DNA of 37,451 nt from NCBI GenBank assembly GCA_016190145.1, contig JACPRD010000058.1, positions 1-37,451 of the forward strand, in the 5' to 3' direction. The notes under the pieces are model-generated. The model worked only from the letters and a program-made list of their open reading frames with translations, had not been told where the DNA came from and ran no database searches. Positions 5,404 to 14,263 of the stretch are shown piece by piece. The translations under genes were made by a program, and so were the position numbers. Each line of letters opens with the position of its first letter. Position 1 is the stretch's first letter. Origin of the DNA: Planctomycetota bacterium. Lineage in GTDB: Bacteria > Planctomycetota > MHYJ01 > WSZJ01.

Positions 5404-8136
5404 CTACGACTCCTCCGCCCGCAGCGGAATCATCAGCCTGAACCCGAATCGATCCGCCACCGCCCGGAGACTCATCTCCGTCCGCGAACACAATCTCGCG
5501 TAGAACCCCGCTTCCGTGCAGCCGCCGCCGCGCACGATCCTCGTCCCGGGATGCTCGCGCCCGGGATCGTTCAGGCAGTAGTCGCCCGCATTGCCCGCGA
5601 GGCCGCGGACGCCGTAGGGCGATTCGTCCTCGGGAAACGAGTGGACGGAGCAGAGGTGCGGGCCGTCGGGAAGCGATCGACGCGAATTGCACCAGCGCTC
5701 GTCGAACTGCGGCCCCCATGGAAAATGGCGGCGGTCGGGGCCGCGGGCGGCCTTCTCCCACTCGAGCTCGTGCGGGAGGAAACAGGCGATCCCCTCCTTC
5801 GCGCGGCGCCAGGCCGCGTAGGCCATCGCGTCGTCCCAGGCGACGCCGACCGCGGGCCAGTCCTCCTCCCAGTCCGCCGCTGCGTTCTGCGTCCGCCGGG
5901 CGCGCGCGCGGAGGTCGGGGGTGGCGCGCTGGAGCCACTCGGCGGTGGGCACGGAATATGGCGGGCCCGGCCAGTACGCACCGCTGTACGGCGAGAGGCG
6001 CGGGACGCGGCGCGCTGCCTCGGCGGGCTCCAGCGAGTTTAAAAACGCCGCGTACTCGCGGCACGTCACGGGATGTCGCTGGATCAGGTAGGCAGCCAGG
6101 GAGTGGGTCTCGGCGGGAAGCGAAAACGGGTGCTGCGGGTCGCCCTGGAATTCGAAGGCGCCTGCGGCGACGGGAAGGAAACCGTCCGGAATCTCGCCGG
6201 GGCGGTAGAGCGTCAGCTCCTGGATCCAGGAGCCGCAGCGCGGGATCGACACCGGAACGCGGATCGGCTCGAATCCGTCCGCGTCGAGGACGAGCAGCCA
6301 CGAGCCCAGCGGCAGCTCGATGCGCTCGAGCGGCGTCACGCCGAGGAAACGGCCCGGGCCGTCCGGGCGGCAGGGCGAGTCCGGGGCGTACAGGCGGTGG
6401 ACCGGCGGGCCCTTCAAAACCCGGGACCCGCTTCCCGTCGCCAGCCCGCTCCGCTCCGGCGTCGCCGGGACGAGCCGGCGCTCCCGCTCCTCGAACCGCC
6501 ACGCCCAGACGCGCACGCCCGCGAGCGGCTTCGCGCGGCACCCCGCCGAGTGCCAGCGCAGCCGGACCGGCGCCGCGGGCTCGAGGAACGGGATCCCCTC
6601 GCCCTGCGCGCGGCCGTCGAGCGCGCGGCCGGAAGCGGCGTTGTAGCCGTGGCGGCGGAACTCCGTGGGGTTCGTGGCGCGCCCCTTCTTCAGGCACGCG
6701 CACGTAAACGCCGTCGCGCGCACGCTCAGCGCGCCGTCGCCGCGCAGCCGCCGGTCGAATCCGCCGTCGTTGAACTGCTCCACCGCGCGCCGGTGGATTT
6801 CGATCCCCTGCTCGTCCCCCGCGGCCTCCGCCTCCACGAACTTCCGCCAGTGGATCTCGGCCATGAGCCGCCGCCCCTCCGGGTGGTTGCGCTCGTGGTT
6901 GAGCGCGCCGATCAGCTCGCCCACGGCGTCCGCGAACGCGCGCGCCTCCTGGCGGCGCAGCTCGGCCACGCGGTCCTGCGCCTTCCAGAACGACGTCCGG
7001 TCGCCGCGCGGCTCGAGGCGCCGCTCGTCGAGCTTCAGACTCCGCAGCGCCGCACCCGCCTTGCGCTGCACCTTCTCCTGCTCCTCCATGTGCCGCCGCG
7101 CCCGCGCGACCCCCTCTTCCGCAAGACGCCCGTTCCGCTCGCGCTCCTTCACGCCCTCGAGGTAGAGCTGGACATCCGCGTGAAGGGCCTTCGCATCCGC
7201 GTACCGGTCTTCCTTTTTCACCGACAGCGCCTTCATGCAGATCGCGTCGAGTTCGGGGGGAAGGGGCGGCGCGTCGGGGCGGGAGGCGCGGAGGCGCTGG
7301 GACGGCGGCTTGCGGACGCCGGACTTCACGAACGCGAGGACTTCCTGCAGCGTGTTCCCTTCGACGGGCGGCTCGAACGTGAGGATTTCGTAGAGGATGG
7401 CGCCGAGCGAGAAGAGGTCGCTCTTCTCGTCGACTTCCGCGAGGCGGCCGTCGGCCTGTTCGGGGGCCATGTACGCGGGGGTGCCGACGACGGTGCCGTC
7501 GTGAGTGATGACCGAATCGTCGTCGTACGGGGCCACGAGCGTCTCCTCGACGTTGCTCGTGCCCGTCCAGCCCGCGATCGTCTGCTGGGACGGCGCCGGC
7601 GGGCGGGCCTCCGCGGCGGACTTCTCTTTGGCGAGTCCCCAGTCGACGATCAGGACCTCGCCGAAGTCGCCGATCATGACGTTCGCGGGCTTGAGGTCGC
7701 GGTGGATCACTCCCTGCGCGTGCGCGAACGCGATTCCATGGCACACGTCCTGGAACACGCCGAGCAGCCGGTGGCGCGTCCACTCGGGCTCCTCTCCCGC
7801 CGCCACCGCGGTGAGCAGCTGTTTCAGGTCCCGTCCCTGCACGCGTTTCATGCTGAGGAGCATCCGCGTGGCCCCGCCCTCGGCCGCGACCGTGGCGAAT
7901 TCGTGGATCGGGACGATGTTCGGATGCTCGAGGCGCGCCGTGAGACGCGCTTCCCGTGCGAATCTCTCCGCGAGGGCCGGCGGGATGTTTTCGAGGACGA
8001 GCTTGACGGCGACCGTGCGGTCGAGGTCCCTCTCGCGCGCTTCGACGATGCGTCCGAGTCCGCCGCGGCCGAGTTCGCGGCCGAGGGTGAAGCGGTCATC
8101 GGCGGGGTGAGGGGCCATCTGAAGAAGGGTATTCAT
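5404..8136 (-). CDS. Ser/Thr protein kinase fused to FGE-sulfatase-like domain (kinase 1)
   Basis: 910 residues from ATG 8136; a TTG at 8166 and an ATG at 8118 are alternative starts, none with a clear ribosome site. The kinase domain has a glycine loop at about 22-29 (LGRGGLGR), Lys45 in VAVKL, HRDLKPAN at 145-152, DWG instead of DFG at 165-167, and MAPEQ at 223-227. A long polar insert lies between DWG and APE. A charged coiled-coil-like linker follows, then a region shared with kinase 2 (EQFNDGGFDRRLRGDG), then a formylglycine-generating-enzyme fold (VTCREYAAFLN, ELEWEKAARGPDRRHFPWG, TRIVRGGG, DRFGFRLM). No membrane helix was seen, so it is probably cytosolic. In this setting the FGE fold is commonly a sensory or binding module. 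Substrates are unknown. Confidence 0.88.
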   Translation of the reverse strand: MNTLLQMAPHPADDRFTLGRELGRGGLGRIVEARERDLDRTVAVKLVLENIPPALAERFAREARLTARLEHPNIVPIHEFATVAAEGGATRMLLSMKRVQGRDLKQLLTAVAAGEEPEWTRHRLLGVFQDVCHGIAFAHAQGVIHRDLKPANVMIGDFGEVLIVDWGLAKEKSAAEARPPAPSQQTIAGWTGTSNVEETLVAPYDDDSVITHDGTVVGTPAYMAPEQADGRLAEVDEKSDLFSLGAILYEILTFEPPVEGNTLQEVLAFVKSGVRKPPSQRLRASRPDAPPLPPELDAICMKALSVKKEDRYADAKALHADVQLYLEGVKERERNGRLAEEGVARARRHMEEQEKVQRKAGAALRSLKLDERRLEPRGDRTSFWKAQDRVAELRRQEARAFADAVGELIGALNHERNHPEGRRLMAEIHWRKFVEAEAAGDEQGIEIHRRAVEQFNDGGFDRRLRGDGALSVRATAFTCACLKKGRATNPTEFRRHGYNAASGRALDGRAQGEGIPFLEPAAPVRLRWHSAGCRAKPLAGVRVWAWRFEERERRLVPATPERSGLATGSGSRVLKGPPVHRLYAPDSPCRPDGPGRFLGVTPLERIELPLGSWLLVLDADGFEPIRVPVSIPRCGSWIQELTLYRPGEIPDGFLPVAAGAFEFQGDPQHPFSLPAETHSLAAYLIQRHPVTCREYAAFLNSLEPAEAARRVPRLSPYSGAYWPGPPYSVPTAEWLQRATPDLRARARRTQNAAADWEEDWPAVGVAWDDAMAYAAWRRAKEGIACFLPHELEWEKAARGPDRRHFPWGPQFDERWCNSRRSLPDGPHLCSVHSFPEDESPYGVRGLAGNAGDYCLNDPGREHPGTRIVRGGGCTEAGFYARLCSRTEMSLRAVADRFGFRLMIPLRAEES

Positions 8137-8164
8137 GGGAGGGGCTGGACGGAAGGGGAAGGAC

Positions 8165-8268
8165 AATTATGAATTATGAATTTTGAATTATTAATGTTGA
8201 GCCCGCGGAATCGAAGCCTGGTTCGAAGTCTCAAATTCACAATTCAAAATTCACAATTCAAAATTGCC
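8165..8268. repeat. AT-rich heptamer arrays as an inverted pair (family D)
   Basis: Left array 8165-8199 on the plus strand: AATTATG, AATTATG, AATTTTG, AATTATT, then decay. Right array 8234-8268: AATTCAC, AATTCAA, AATTCAC, AATTCAA, AATTgcc. The right array reverse-complemented reads AATTTTG/AATTGTG units, so the two are imperfect inverted copies around a 34-base spacer. They lie between divergent kinase 1 and the prepilin-like gene and are strikingly AT-rich for this genome. Confidence 0.85.
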
Positions 8269-8321
8269 TTCCGGCCGACGCTTCGGCGCCTGCACTCCGC
8301 CTGCTAGACTGACCTCCCCCC

Positions 8322-9473
8322 ATGTCCCCCGGATCCCGCCAGCGCACCGGTGTCACCCTCATCGAGCTGCTCGTCCTGATGCTCGTGTTCGCGTGCGCCG
8401 TCCTGGGTGCGATGCGCGGGTCGCAGATCGGCGCGGCGCACGGCATCCTCGGACAGGCGGCGGGGCTGGTACTCGGGTTCGTGACGGGGTTGCTCGCCGG
8501 GATCGCCGTGCCGCTCGTCGTGATCCTGCCGCTCGAGGTCGCCGGGATGGCCTGGCGCGCGTGCCAGCCGGCGCGGACGGCGTGCACGTGCGGGCGCACC
8601 GGGGCCGGCCTCGACGCGGACGCGCTTCTCGCCCGGCTGCCCGGCGGCGCCGCCGGGCCCGGCGAGCGCGACGTGCGCGAACGGCGCGAAAAGGGCCTGC
8701 TGGACGGCGCCCGCGTCGCGCTCGCCGCGCGGCTCGGGCACCCGGCTTGTCGCGAGGCCGCGCCGGCGCCCGCGGACGGCGAACTCGCCGCGGCCCTTCG
8801 GTCGGGACTTCCTCCCAGGTTGACGCTCGCGTGGGCCTGCGGCTGCGCGGCGCGAGCTCTTCCCGTCCTCGAATCCGAATTCCACGAGGACCGGACGTGC
8901 CGGGAGGTCTGGGAGGCGGCGCGCGCGGCGCTCGACGACCCGGGTGCGGAGACGGTCGCGCGGCTCGAATCGGGGCCCTTATTCTGGCCGCACGCGTACG
9001 CCGGCTGCCGCGTGACGTTCCGGCCGATCTGGGACCGCGTCTTCCGGCGCCTCACCCGGGGGGACAACGCCGTGGACGCGATCCATACGCTCCGAGCCAC
9101 GGCGAGCGTGTACTGCGTGCCGGAGGGATTGTGGCGGACGTACGAGGCGCACACGATGTCCGACGGCTACGATAACCCCGAGGACCGCCTCCGCTGGGCG
9201 CAGCCCGCCACCCGCGCCGAGTGTGTCGCCGAGTCGGCGGCGCTGGCCGCCGCGGATCCGAAGGCCGAGTGCGCCTGGCAGCGCGTCTTCCTGGCGCATC
9301 TGATCCTCGGCTGGGAGACCTGGGACCGCGACCGCGCCGCGTGGCGCTCGCGCGTCATGGACGAGTGGGTGCCGCGCGTGAGACGCGAACTCACGCGCGC
9401 GCGGTTTGATATCCCGGCGTATGTCGATCGGATTCCGCGCGAACTCGTGCCGTGGGAGCCGCGGACGTCGTAG
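8322..9473 (+). CDS. Membrane protein with prepilin-like N-terminus
   Basis: 383 residues from ATG 8322. Residues 1-30 match a type IV prepilin leader: a short basic start, then G10 followed by VTLIELLVLMLVFA with Glu at +5 after the expected cleavage site. Unlike a pilin, a second long hydrophobic region follows (about 43-75). A Cys-containing stretch comes next (ACQPARTACTCG, 80-90), then a large soluble domain rich in Trp, Arg and acidic residues (for example GPLFWPHAYAGCRVTF and EGLWRTYEAH). No known domain was recognised in the soluble part. It could be an assembly substrate of a type II/IV-pilus-like machine, or a membrane protein with a chance resemblance. No pilus genes are in the window. 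Confidence 0.65.
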   Translation: MSPGSRQRTGVTLIELLVLMLVFACAVLGAMRGSQIGAAHGILGQAAGLVLGFVTGLLAGIAVPLVVILPLEVAGMAWRACQPARTACTCGRTGAGLDADALLARLPGGAAGPGERDVRERREKGLLDGARVALAARLGHPACREAAPAPADGELAAALRSGLPPRLTLAWACGCAARALPVLESEFHEDRTCREVWEAARAALDDPGAETVARLESGPLFWPHAYAGCRVTFRPIWDRVFRRLTRGDNAVDAIHTLRATASVYCVPEGLWRTYEAHTMSDGYDNPEDRLRWAQPATRAECVAESAALAAADPKAECAWQRVFLAHLILGWETWDRDRAAWRSRVMDEWVPRVRRELTRARFDIPAYVDRIPRELVPWEPRTS

Positions 9474-9491
9474 TGCACGGCGTGAATCCGC

Positions 9492-9525
9492 GATCGGGTT
9501 CGGGGTTCGGCGTTCGGCGTTGGCG
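9492..9525 (+). repeat. GTTCGGN heptamer array (family A, copy 1)
   Basis: GATCGGG, TTCGGG (one base short), GTTCGGC, GTTCGGC, GTTggcg. Located in the 110-base gap after the prepilin-like gene. Confidence 0.8.
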
Positions 9526-9583
9526 CGGGCCGCGAATTCCGACCTGGCCGAAACTGGACGGCACGGCCGGGTGTAGAAGAGGC

Positions 9584-10645
9584 ATGCCAAAACTCCCAGT
9601 TGCTGTCGTGGCGTTGTGCCTTGTCGGCTTCGCCGCCGCCGAAACGCCCAGGCCCGCTGCCGGCCCCCAGCCCCGCGGCGAGCGCTGGCTCGGGATCGGC
9701 GTCACCGACCCGAAGGACGGCGACTACGCGAAGGCGTTCGACGAGGCCCGCCGCGTCGGGATGCGGCACGTCGTGCTGTCGTTCGACTGGCGCGACCTCG
9801 AGACGAAGCCCGGCGAGTTCAGGCCCGAGATGGACTTCCTCCAGATCGCCAATGCCTGGTACCCGCCGCGGAAAACGCCCGTGCACCTCATGATCCGCCC
9901 GATCCACACGAACCAGGACGTACGCCCCGCGCACCTCAAGGGCCTCGCGTTCGACGACCCCAAAGTCGTCGCGGCGTTCAAAGCGCTTCTCGACTGGGCC
10001 TTCACCCGCATCCCCGACCTCGACGTGCCCTCGCTCTCGATCGGCTCGGAAATCGACGGCTGGCTCGGCGAGGACGCGGCGCGCTGGAACCAGTACACCG
10101 CGTTCGTGAAGGAAACCGCCGCGCACGCGCGCAAGCTCCGCCCCGGGCTGCGCATCGCCTGCGAGGCCATGTTCGCGGGCCTCTCCCGCAAGAGCGCGCC
10201 CCTCCTCAAAGCGCTCAACGCCCACTGCGACGTCCTCGGCGTCTCCCACTACCCCATCAACGATGCCTCCGAAGTCCTCCCCCCCTCCTCCATCCGCGAC
10301 GCCTTCCAGGCCGCCTGCGATTTCGCCGGCGATAAACCCGTCTTCTTCTACCAGCTCGGCTATCCCTCCGGCGCCGCCTGCAAGAGCACCGAAGAAAAAC
10401 AGGCCCAGTTCGTCCGCGAAGTCTTCGCCGCCTGGGACACCCGCGCCAAAGCCGTCCCCTTCCTCAACCTCACCTGGATGGACGACATCCCCGCCTCCGC
10501 CGTCGAGGGCTACACGAAGTACTACCAGTTCGACGGGAAGGGCTTCCGCGAGTTCCTGGGCACCCTCGGCATGCGCCACGAGGGAGGCAAACCCAAGGCC
10601 GCGTGGGGGGCGCTGGCGCAGGAGACGGGGAAGAGGGGGTGGTAG
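9584..10645 (+). CDS. Secreted TIM-barrel glycoside-hydrolase-like protein, nucleophile position Gln
   Basis: 353 residues from ATG 9584, with an AGAAGAG ribosome site. Residues 1-20 are a signal peptide (hydrophobic run, FAAAE). The rest reads as a clan-A type barrel: an early strand GMRHVVLSFDWRDLE, the GSEID motif with Glu156 in the acid/base position, DVLGVSHYPIND, and late PVFFYQLGYPSG. In related barrels the strand before GYPSG carries the nucleophile Glu; here codon CAG at 10352-10354 makes it Gln257. NLTWMDD near the end fits the last strands. If the alignment is right, the protein may bind sugar rather than cleave it. Substrate and exact GH family are not determined. Confidence 0.65.
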   Translation: MPKLPVAVVALCLVGFAAAETPRPAAGPQPRGERWLGIGVTDPKDGDYAKAFDEARRVGMRHVVLSFDWRDLETKPGEFRPEMDFLQIANAWYPPRKTPVHLMIRPIHTNQDVRPAHLKGLAFDDPKVVAAFKALLDWAFTRIPDLDVPSLSIGSEIDGWLGEDAARWNQYTAFVKETAAHARKLRPGLRIACEAMFAGLSRKSAPLLKALNAHCDVLGVSHYPINDASEVLPPSSIRDAFQAACDFAGDKPVFFYQLGYPSGAACKSTEEKQAQFVREVFAAWDTRAKAVPFLNLTWMDDIPASAVEGYTKYYQFDGKGFREFLGTLGMRHEGGKPKAAWGALAQETGKRGW

Positions 10646-10745
10646 GAGGCGAGTGGGTGCAGGCACCAGTCCGGTCACGTCATGGTGATCGCGGACTTCG
10701 AAGAGTAGGATCTTGCCTTCCACATACTCCATTCAAGGCATCCCC

Positions 10746-11711
10746 ATGCCGCGCCTCCTCTTCATTATCCTCGCGTTCTCGCTCTGCGGCTGCGGGAAGG
10801 AACCGCCGAAGGGCTTCGAGGAAATCCCGGTCACAGGCTCGAAGGCCGACGGGCAGGTGCGATCGCTGGCCGTGTCCCCGGACCAGCAGTCCATCCTCTA
10901 CACGTCCGGCGACGCGATCGTCGTCGGGTCGCTTCATGGAACCGCATCGCGCCGCCTCGCCGGCGTCGAGCCGCCCGACCAGTTCGTGATGCTCCCCGGC
11001 GGCGAACGGCTGCTCGCGGTCGAGTTGCCGCACGGAGATCTCAACATGTCGCTCGTCGTCTGGGACTGGAAGGCCGGAACGAGAATCGCCGACCGGAACG
11101 TTTCCGAGGGCGTCAATCGCATCTCCGCTTCTTCCGACGGCACGCTCGCGGCCGCCGCGTGCCAGGACGGGCGTCTCCGGACTTTCAGCCTGCCCGGCCT
11201 CGAGCCCGTCGCGACGTTCGGCGAGTCCGCCCGCCCGTTCGCCATCGCGTTCCTGCCCGGCGCCGCGAGCCTCGCCGTCGCCGATGCGGGCAGGGTGTCG
11301 ATCCACGACGGGCGAAGCGGCGCCCGGCTCGGCGAGGTGCCCGGCGCGGCCTGCGGGATGCTGGCCGTGTCGCCGGATGGCACCCGGCTTGCCACCGCGC
11401 CCGACGGCGGCGGGCCGATCGTCGTGTTCGAGATCGCGGGCTGGAAGGAACTGAAGCGGCTTCCGGGCGCCGACGCCAGGTCGATGGCGTTCTCGCCGGA
11501 CGGACTGTGGCTCGCCGTCGGGAGCCATTACCCGGCGTATGTGGACATCCTCGACGTCGCGTCCGGGTCAACCGTCTCCAGCCTCAGACCCGGCGGGAAT
11601 TTCATCGCGGGCGTGACTTCCGTCGTTGCGATCGCGTGGATCGACGGCGGGCAGGCGCTCGCGGTCGGCGATCTCGATCGGTCGGTGTGGATTTACGAGA
11701 GGAAGAAGTAG
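10746..11711 (+). CDS. Lipoprotein with WD40-like beta-propeller
   Basis: 321 residues from ATG 10746; a TTG at 10713 would extend it but would bury the signal sequence. The lipobox is LCGC, giving Cys14 as the lipid-modified residue. Repeated propeller signatures follow: VRSLAVSPDQQSIL, ISASSDGTLAAAACQDGRL, GMLAVSPDGTRLATA, SMAFSPDGLWLAVGS and VVAIAWIDGGQALAVGD, about seven blades. It is probably anchored to a membrane facing the periplasm and used for protein contacts. No enzymatic residues are visible. It stands alone between a glycosidase-like gene and a convergent small gene. Confidence 0.75.
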   Translation: MPRLLFIILAFSLCGCGKEPPKGFEEIPVTGSKADGQVRSLAVSPDQQSILYTSGDAIVVGSLHGTASRRLAGVEPPDQFVMLPGGERLLAVELPHGDLNMSLVVWDWKAGTRIADRNVSEGVNRISASSDGTLAAAACQDGRLRTFSLPGLEPVATFGESARPFAIAFLPGAASLAVADAGRVSIHDGRSGARLGEVPGAACGMLAVSPDGTRLATAPDGGGPIVVFEIAGWKELKRLPGADARSMAFSPDGLWLAVGSHYPAYVDILDVASGSTVSSLRPGGNFIAGVTSVVAIAWIDGGQALAVGDLDRSVWIYERKK

Positions 11712-11712
11712 C

Positions 11713-11886
11713 CTATCTGGGCTGCCTCCGCCGGCGGCCGCTTTTGCGTTCGGGCAACTGGCGCGTGCGGAACCCTTCGACCATCTCGCAGGCCATTTCC
11801 CGGGTCAGGCTCTTCGGGACGTTTCGGGCGCGGCCGGAACAGACGGCGCGGAGGAAGCGCGCCTGGGCTTTGCTTCTCGGGGGCAT
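11713..11886 (-). CDS. Small basic conserved protein (57 aa)
   Basis: 57 residues from ATG 11886, with a textbook AGGAGG ribosome site just upstream. The start MPPRSKAQARFLRAV, followed by LTREMACEMVEGF and a basic tail KSGRRRRQPR, resembles small proteins beginning MPxKSKAQ (DUF3008-like) found in phage and bacterial genomes. It is convergent with the propeller lipoprotein and ends one base after that stop. Function unknown; the basic tail suggests nucleic-acid contact, but that is inference. Confidence 0.7.
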   Translation of the reverse strand: MPPRSKAQARFLRAVCSGRARNVPKSLTREMACEMVEGFRTRQLPERKSGRRRRQPR

Positions 11887-12042
11887 GTTGGCCTCCTGGA
11901 GATGACACGTTCCCGCTTCTGTCCTAACGCGGACGGTGACATCGGGATTCCGCATTCTCCGGGAATCGCTCGCAAGCCTTGTAGGAGCAGGGGTTTGTAG
12001 AAATCGCGAATTTCAAATGAATCGGCGCAGTCGCGGGCTCCC

Positions 12043-12059
12043 ATGTTGCAGTAGAACAT
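12043..12059. promoter_or_regulatory. Short dyad upstream of sigma factor gene
   Basis: ATGTT, seven bases, AACAT, immediately before the AGGAGA ribosome site of the sigma-factor gene. Size and place would suit an operator or part of a promoter. The support is symmetry and position only. Confidence 0.25.
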
Positions 12060-12072
12060 AGGAGAAACCCAG

Positions 12073-14202
12073 ATGCCCGCCTACGACCAGCTCGTCCGCG
12101 ACTACCACGCCCTCGTCTTCCACGTTGCCCGCGGCATCGTCCGCGATACCGCGACCGCCGAAGACGTCGCCCAGGATGTCTTCCTCGACTTCCTCCGCCA
12201 CCCCGGCGCCCTCGAACGCGCTTCCAATCTCAAGGCGTTCGTCGCCCGCTCCGCCGCGAATCGCGCCTTCAAGGTCGGACGCGCCGCGACGCGACGGGCG
12301 GGGCGTGAATCGGCGGTCTCTCAACGGGAGGCGGTCATGGGGCCGGTCGAGGAACTGTTCCGCCGCGAACTGCGCGCGAACGTCGAGGCGCTTCCCGAAG
12401 AAGAACGCCTGGCGGTCGACCTCCACTACATGCGCGGCCTGACATTGGCGGAGACGTCGGAGGCGATGGAGATTCCGGCGGGCACCGTTTCGACGCGGCT
12501 TCGCGGCGCGATCGCGCGGCTGAGGCAGGCGCTCGGCGCGGCGGCGTTCGCGGGGCTGCTCGCGGCGCTCGAGAGCGAGCTCGGGGGATGCGCGGCGGCG
12601 GAGGCGGTCCCGGCTTCGCTGGAGGCGCGGCTGCTCGGGCTGCGCGGCGCCGCGGCCGGCGGCACGACGTGGGCGCGCCGCGTCGCGTTGGGCGTGGGGA
12701 TGGCGGCCCTGCTCGCGATCCTGACGGCGACCTGGATTCTGCGGGACGACCTTCGTGGAAGGGGTGGCCCCGCGGATCTTGCCTCTTCGCCGGCGGCGTC
12801 GGAACCGACCTCCCGCGAAGACGCGCGGCTCGCCGCCGCAGCGCCGCCCCGCGCGGGAAACGCGGCGGGCGCGGAGACGACCGAGGAAACCATCCTGGAT
12901 CCCGGCGACCGCCTTCTCGAGGGCTGGGAGCTCGGGGTCGCCGAGGGCTTCCTCTACCGCTCTTCCCTCGGCCTCACCGTCGTTTCCGGCGGACTGCTCA
13001 AGTACCTCCCCGTGGAACGCGAGGCCGACATGACGCTCGACGGGCGCTACTTCTCGAGCGAAGAAGCCTTCGCGGGACTCCCGGTCGGGACCATTCCCGC
13101 GCTGTACGAATTCGTGCACGGCGGCGCCGGCGTTGAATCGGTGCCGAGGACGCGCGTGCGCGTCCGCGTCCGCGAACACCTCGTGCCCGACGAACCCGCC
13201 GAGCCGGACATCACGCTGGAAGACTTGCAGACCGGTCGCGCGACGGCCGAGGAATTCCTGGCGACCGTGAAGAAGAAACGGAAGCCCCGGCCGCGCCCGA
13301 TGGACGTCGTGGAGGTCCTCGAAGTCGAGATCCTCTCGCCCACGTGGCTCCAGGCGTGGAAGGACCTGATCCTTGCGACCGGCAATCTCGACGCGCTCCT
13401 CATCGCCGACTCGGGCGTCGAAAAACGCGCCCAGATGTACGCCCGCGCCGCCGCCGTCGCAGACGCCATCCAGCGCGTGCGCCTCGCCCGTGCCGGCGTC
13501 CGCGGCGCTCGCTGGCAGGCGCGGATGGAAGAAGCGTGCGCCGAAATCTGCCGGATGACGAGCCCGGACCTGCGCCGCGACAACGAGCTGGCCGGCGGAG
13601 CGACGCGCGACGGGCTGTTCGACCTCGTCCTCGCGAGCAATTCCCCCGAGGCCCTGCGCGACGCCGCCGTGCGCGCCTGGGGAGAAGAAGCGCTCTGGCT
13701 GGAGTTCCCGGCGGTCGACGGCGATGCCGGCGACGCGAAGGTCCGCCGCTTCGAACTCGACGCCCTGTGTGCGCTCGGGCCGGATGGATTTGCGGAAGTG
13801 AAGAGGCGTCTGGCGGCGGGGGCTCGGCCGAAGGGAATCCCTGGATCGGAGGCCTGGGCGGGCAAGGCCGCGGTCGCGCTCGGCTACGGAATCTCACTCG
13901 TCGACCTCGGGGCCTTCGACAAGGAGCGCCTTGCGATCCTCTCCGGCGCGACGGTGGCGGTGATCGAGCCGGGGAGCGCGGCGGAGCAAGCCGGGCTGCG
14001 CGCCGGCGACGTCGTCGAGCGCGTGTGGATTCCGGATTGGAAGCCGAAGCCTGGCGGCGCGAATCCGCCATCGAACTACCAGGTCTACCGCGCCGATCAC
14101 CTGGGGTTCCTGATGGAGAAGATCCAGGCCGAGGGGTGGGGGAGTATCGAATTCCAAGTGGCGCGGCCGGAGGGAGCGGCCCGGGTCAGAATCGTATTCT
14201 GA
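12073..14202 (+). CDS. ECF sigma factor fused to membrane-anchored region with PDZ domain
   Basis: 709 residues from ATG 12073, with AGGAGA upstream. Residues about 5-70 are sigma region 2 (AEDVAQDVFLDFLRHP) and 103-155 are region 4 (ALPEEERLAVDLHYM, LTLAETSEAMEIPAGTV). One membrane helix follows at about 203-223. The remainder would be outside the cytoplasm: a Pro/Ala/Thr-rich linker, an unrecognised domain, and a C-terminal PDZ-like segment from about residue 624 (VAVIEPGSAAEQAGLRAGDVVERVW). A sigma factor tethered in one chain to an external sensor needs no separate anti-sigma factor to receive a signal. Regulated release by proteolysis is a plausible inference. Such extended ECF factors are known from planctomycetes. 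Confidence 0.85.
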   Translation: MPAYDQLVRDYHALVFHVARGIVRDTATAEDVAQDVFLDFLRHPGALERASNLKAFVARSAANRAFKVGRAATRRAGRESAVSQREAVMGPVEELFRRELRANVEALPEEERLAVDLHYMRGLTLAETSEAMEIPAGTVSTRLRGAIARLRQALGAAAFAGLLAALESELGGCAAAEAVPASLEARLLGLRGAAAGGTTWARRVALGVGMAALLAILTATWILRDDLRGRGGPADLASSPAASEPTSREDARLAAAAPPRAGNAAGAETTEETILDPGDRLLEGWELGVAEGFLYRSSLGLTVVSGGLLKYLPVEREADMTLDGRYFSSEEAFAGLPVGTIPALYEFVHGGAGVESVPRTRVRVRVREHLVPDEPAEPDITLEDLQTGRATAEEFLATVKKKRKPRPRPMDVVEVLEVEILSPTWLQAWKDLILATGNLDALLIADSGVEKRAQMYARAAAVADAIQRVRLARAGVRGARWQARMEEACAEICRMTSPDLRRDNELAGGATRDGLFDLVLASNSPEALRDAAVRAWGEEALWLEFPAVDGDAGDAKVRRFELDALCALGPDGFAEVKRRLAAGARPKGIPGSEAWAGKAAVALGYGISLVDLGAFDKERLAILSGATVAVIEPGSAAEQAGLRAGDVVERVWIPDWKPKPGGANPPSNYQVYRADHLGFLMEKIQAEGWGSIEFQVARPEGAARVRIVF

Positions 14203-14263
14203 TCCGGAATTCGAGCGGTTCCGCGCCCGTTTAGACAAGGGAGGGTACGGAACGGAGGACCGC

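Noticed and set aside
6073-8172. 699-codon plus-strand frame opposite kinase 1
   Set aside because: Arg/Ala/Val/His-rich mirror of a recognisable kinase with no motif of its own.
8206-8232. tRNA-like GGTTCGAAGTC text
   Set aside because: Only a T-loop-like word; no acceptor or anticodon stem around it.
9167-10732. 521-codon minus-strand frame
   Set aside because: Antisense to the glycosidase-like gene and to the end of the prepilin-like gene; no motifs.
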